A DNA stretch of 64,000 nucleotides from Seongchinamella unica. Its GTDB lineage: Bacteria; Pseudomonadota; Gammaproteobacteria; Pseudomonadales; Halieaceae. The notes under the pieces are model-generated. The model saw only the letters and a list, made by a program, of their open reading frames with translations. It searched no databases and was not told where the DNA came from. A program made the position numbers and the translations under genes. The stretch lies in NCBI RefSeq assembly GCF_004354085.1, contig NZ_SMSE01000001.1, positions 1,045,724-1,109,723 on the forward strand, read 5' to 3'. Shown in pieces: positions 62,541 through 64,000 of the stretch (position 1 is its first letter; each line of letters starts with the position of its first letter).

Positions 62541-64000
62541 AGTTCTCCATCCCGTGTTCAGCCAGGAAACGCTCGAGGCGGGCGTGAATGGCGCCGGGAT
62601 ACTCATGTTGCATTACTTCCTCCAGTAACGCCCGCGCCTCGACAAGACTGACATTGCGCAATGCTCTTTTCACCTTGGGCAGGCTGGTGGCGTTCATGGA
62701 TAACATGTCGTAGCCCATGGCCAGTAACAGCACGGCCCCCTCCGGATCGCCGGCCAGCTCTCCGCAAATACCCACCTTTTTGCCTTCGGCGCGGGCTGCT
62801 TCGGCAACCTGCTGCAGCGCACCAAGCACCGCCGGGTGCAGCGAGTGGTAGAGGTCGGCCACCCGGGCATTGTTGCGATCTACCGCCAGCAGATACTGGG
62901 TCAGGTCGTTGGAACCCACCGACAGGAAGTCGACCCGGCGGGCGAGCGCCCTAGCCTGGTAAACGGCCGAGGGCACCTCCACCATTACCCCGATACGCGG
63001 TAGCGGGGTCTCCACCCCTTCCTGGAGAATTTCCCGGTGACTGCGGTGAATGAGTTCCAGGGCTTCATCCAGTTCGCTGACGCTGGAAATCATCGGCAAC
63101 ATGATGCGCAGGTTGCCCAGCCCGGCATTGGCCTTGAGCATGGCCCTGACCTGGGAGAGAAAAATTTCCGGGTGATCCAGGGTGACGCGGATGCCCCGCC
63201 AACCGAGAAAGGGATTGTCCTCCTCGATAGGAAAATAGGGCAGGGCTTTGTCGCCGCCAATGTCCAGGGTACGCATGGTTACCGGCCTGGGTGCAAATGC
63301 TTCCAGCTGGCTGCGGTAAATCTGCCGCTGCTCCTCTTCCGAGGGGAAACGCTCGCGCAACAGGAAGGGCACCTCGGTGCGGTACAGACCCACCCCTTCG
63401 GCCCCGTGCTCCAGCGAACGGGAGACATCGGCCATCAGCCCGGTATTCACCCACAGCGGCATGCGATGGCCGTCTTCGGTCACGCAGGGCTGATCCCTGA
63501 GTGACTCCAGGTCGCGACTCAACTCCCGGTCGGAATCGACAATCGCCTCGAACCGGGACAGCACTTCCGGCGGCGGATTGAGATGCACGGTCCCGTTGTA
63601 GCCGTCGATCACCAGATTGCGACCCTGCAGCTTGGTGTAGGGCAGGTCCACCGCCCCCATTACCGTGGGGACACCCATGGCCCGGGCGAGGATGGCGACG
63701 TGGGAATTGCCTGATCCGCGCACGGAGATCAGGCCCGCCAGTCTGTCCCGTGGAATTTCACCCAGCGACGAAGCAGTCAGTTCCTCCCCCACCAGCACAG
63801 TCTGTTCCGGGAAGACCTGTTCTTCCTTGTCCGATGCCTGGAGGTAGGCGAGCACCCTGGTTCCAAGGTCCTTGACGTCCACCGCACGCTCTTTCAGGTA
63901 GCTGTGCTCCATCCGTTCAAAATGCCGGATGTGCTCGATCATCACCTTGCTCAGGGCTCCCTGGGCCCAGTGACCTTCCTTGATCAGGCTGACCACCTCG
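62518..64000 (-). CDS. ptsP: phosphoenolpyruvate-protein phosphotransferase PtsP (enzyme I-Ntr), N-terminus outside window
   Basis: About 494 residues are visible, and the frame runs off the right edge. The part present has the swivelling phospho-His domain (RGSGNSHVAILARAMGVPTV, His in NSH) and the PEP-binding barrel (EGVGLYRTEVPFLLRERFPS; TLDIGGDKALPYF; NPFLGWRGIRVTLDHPEIF; SVGSNDLTQYLLAVDRNNA; GICGELAGDP). Full PtsP has an N-terminal GAF domain, expected beyond 64000. It starts the nitrogen-related PTS chain by taking phosphate from PEP. The N-terminal GAF cannot be checked here; the neighbourhood (lgt-thyA) supports PtsP over the sugar-PTS enzyme I. Confidence 0.93.
   Translation of the reverse strand, partial: EVVSLIKEGHWAQGALSKVMIEHIRHFERMEHSYLKERAVDVKDLGTRVLAYLQASDKEEQVFPEQTVLVGEELTASSLGEIPRDRLAGLISVRGSGNSHVAILARAMGVPTVMGAVDLPYTKLQGRNLVIDGYNGTVHLNPPPEVLSRFEAIVDSDRELSRDLESLRDQPCVTEDGHRMPLWVNTGLMADVSRSLEHGAEGVGLYRTEVPFLLRERFPSEEEQRQIYRSQLEAFAPRPVTMRTLDIGGDKALPYFPIEEDNPFLGWRGIRVTLDHPEIFLSQVRAMLKANAGLGNLRIMLPMISSVSELDEALELIHRSHREILQEGVETPLPRIGVMVEVPSAVYQARALARRVDFLSVGSNDLTQYLLAVDRNNARVADLYHSLHPAVLGALQQVAEAARAEGKKVGICGELAGDPEGAVLLLAMGYDMLSMNATSLPKVKRALRNVSLVEARALLEEVMQHEYPGAIHARLERFLAEHGMENFIHNPVA

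Noticed and set aside
1-64000. tRNA, rRNA and CRISPR arrays
   Set aside because: I found no cloverleaf, rRNA-like stretch or regularly spaced repeats. The only regular repeats are in coding tracts and the 5.7-kb element.

Overview
The window looks like a stretch of chromosome from an aerobic, free-living, probably marine gammaproteobacterium with high GC. The strongest placement evidence is the block at the right end: ptsP, an NRDE protein, lgt, thyA and folA, an order known from gammaproteobacteria such as Pseudomonas. Other gammaproteobacterial traits are an AlgP-like Lys/Ala-rich protein, glutathione reductase, UbiX, a GltS carrier, a Ttp-type TonB system and three large TonB-dependent receptors. 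My best guess is a Cellvibrionales/Halieaceae-like lineage, by inference only. I see no rRNA, tRNA, CRISPR array, integrase or transposase. The only mobile-looking DNA is one 121-bp composite inverted repeat at 5729-5849.

Layout, left to right. 1-5.7 kb: the tail of a sulfotransferase, a sodium:solute symporter, an MltF-like lytic transglycosylase, the AlgP-like protein and a DsbA-fold oxidoreductase. 5.8-9.2 kb: the inverted repeat, then a three-gene c-type cytochrome operon read leftward (cytochrome c4 type, di-haem MauG/CCP type, and a parallel beta-helix protein fused to a cytochrome domain). 9.4-13.6 kb: a zinc-ribbon protein, DAHP synthase, a DUF481 outer-membrane protein and glutathione reductase. 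13.6-18.5 kb: a gliding-type ABC operon in which permease and GldG-like auxiliary protein are one polypeptide, followed by a DUF4340 protein and a 62-residue membrane protein. 18.5-25.3 kb: a LysR regulator with a probable autoregulatory site, then housekeeping genes (hydroxyacid dehydrogenase, HIT protein, MFS carrier, UbiX, DEAD-box helicase).

25.4-37.5 kb is transport and catabolism. A ZnuD-like receptor with metal-binding loops has a small CxxC partner. After GltS and a YbaY-META lipoprotein comes a set made of a SnoaL-like protein, an alpha/beta hydrolase, an acyl-CoA synthetase, a TonB-dependent receptor, a sodium symporter and a TetR regulator. Three near-identical palindromes (TTCAACA-NN-TGTTGAA) lie in the two control regions of this set and tie it into one regulon.

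38.7-45.3 kb holds a second outer-membrane unit: a lipoprotein with a Gly-Asp repeat, a 1172-residue secreted protein built from three copies of a ~400-residue beta-helix unit, and an 879-residue TonB-dependent receptor. 45.5-53.7 kb holds small unknown proteins, a tandem DUF3012 lipoprotein, a periplasmic binding protein, a glycerophosphodiesterase, pyruvate kinase-glucokinase, a two-component system and a cold-shock protein. 53.7-59.3 kb is a complete Ttp-type TonB operon (DUF3450, two ExbB, two ExbD, TonB, TPR protein), which could energise the receptors found elsewhere in the window.

The least explained loci are the lipoprotein/triple beta-helix/receptor unit, the TetR-controlled uptake and CoA-activation set, and the beta-helix-cytochrome operon.
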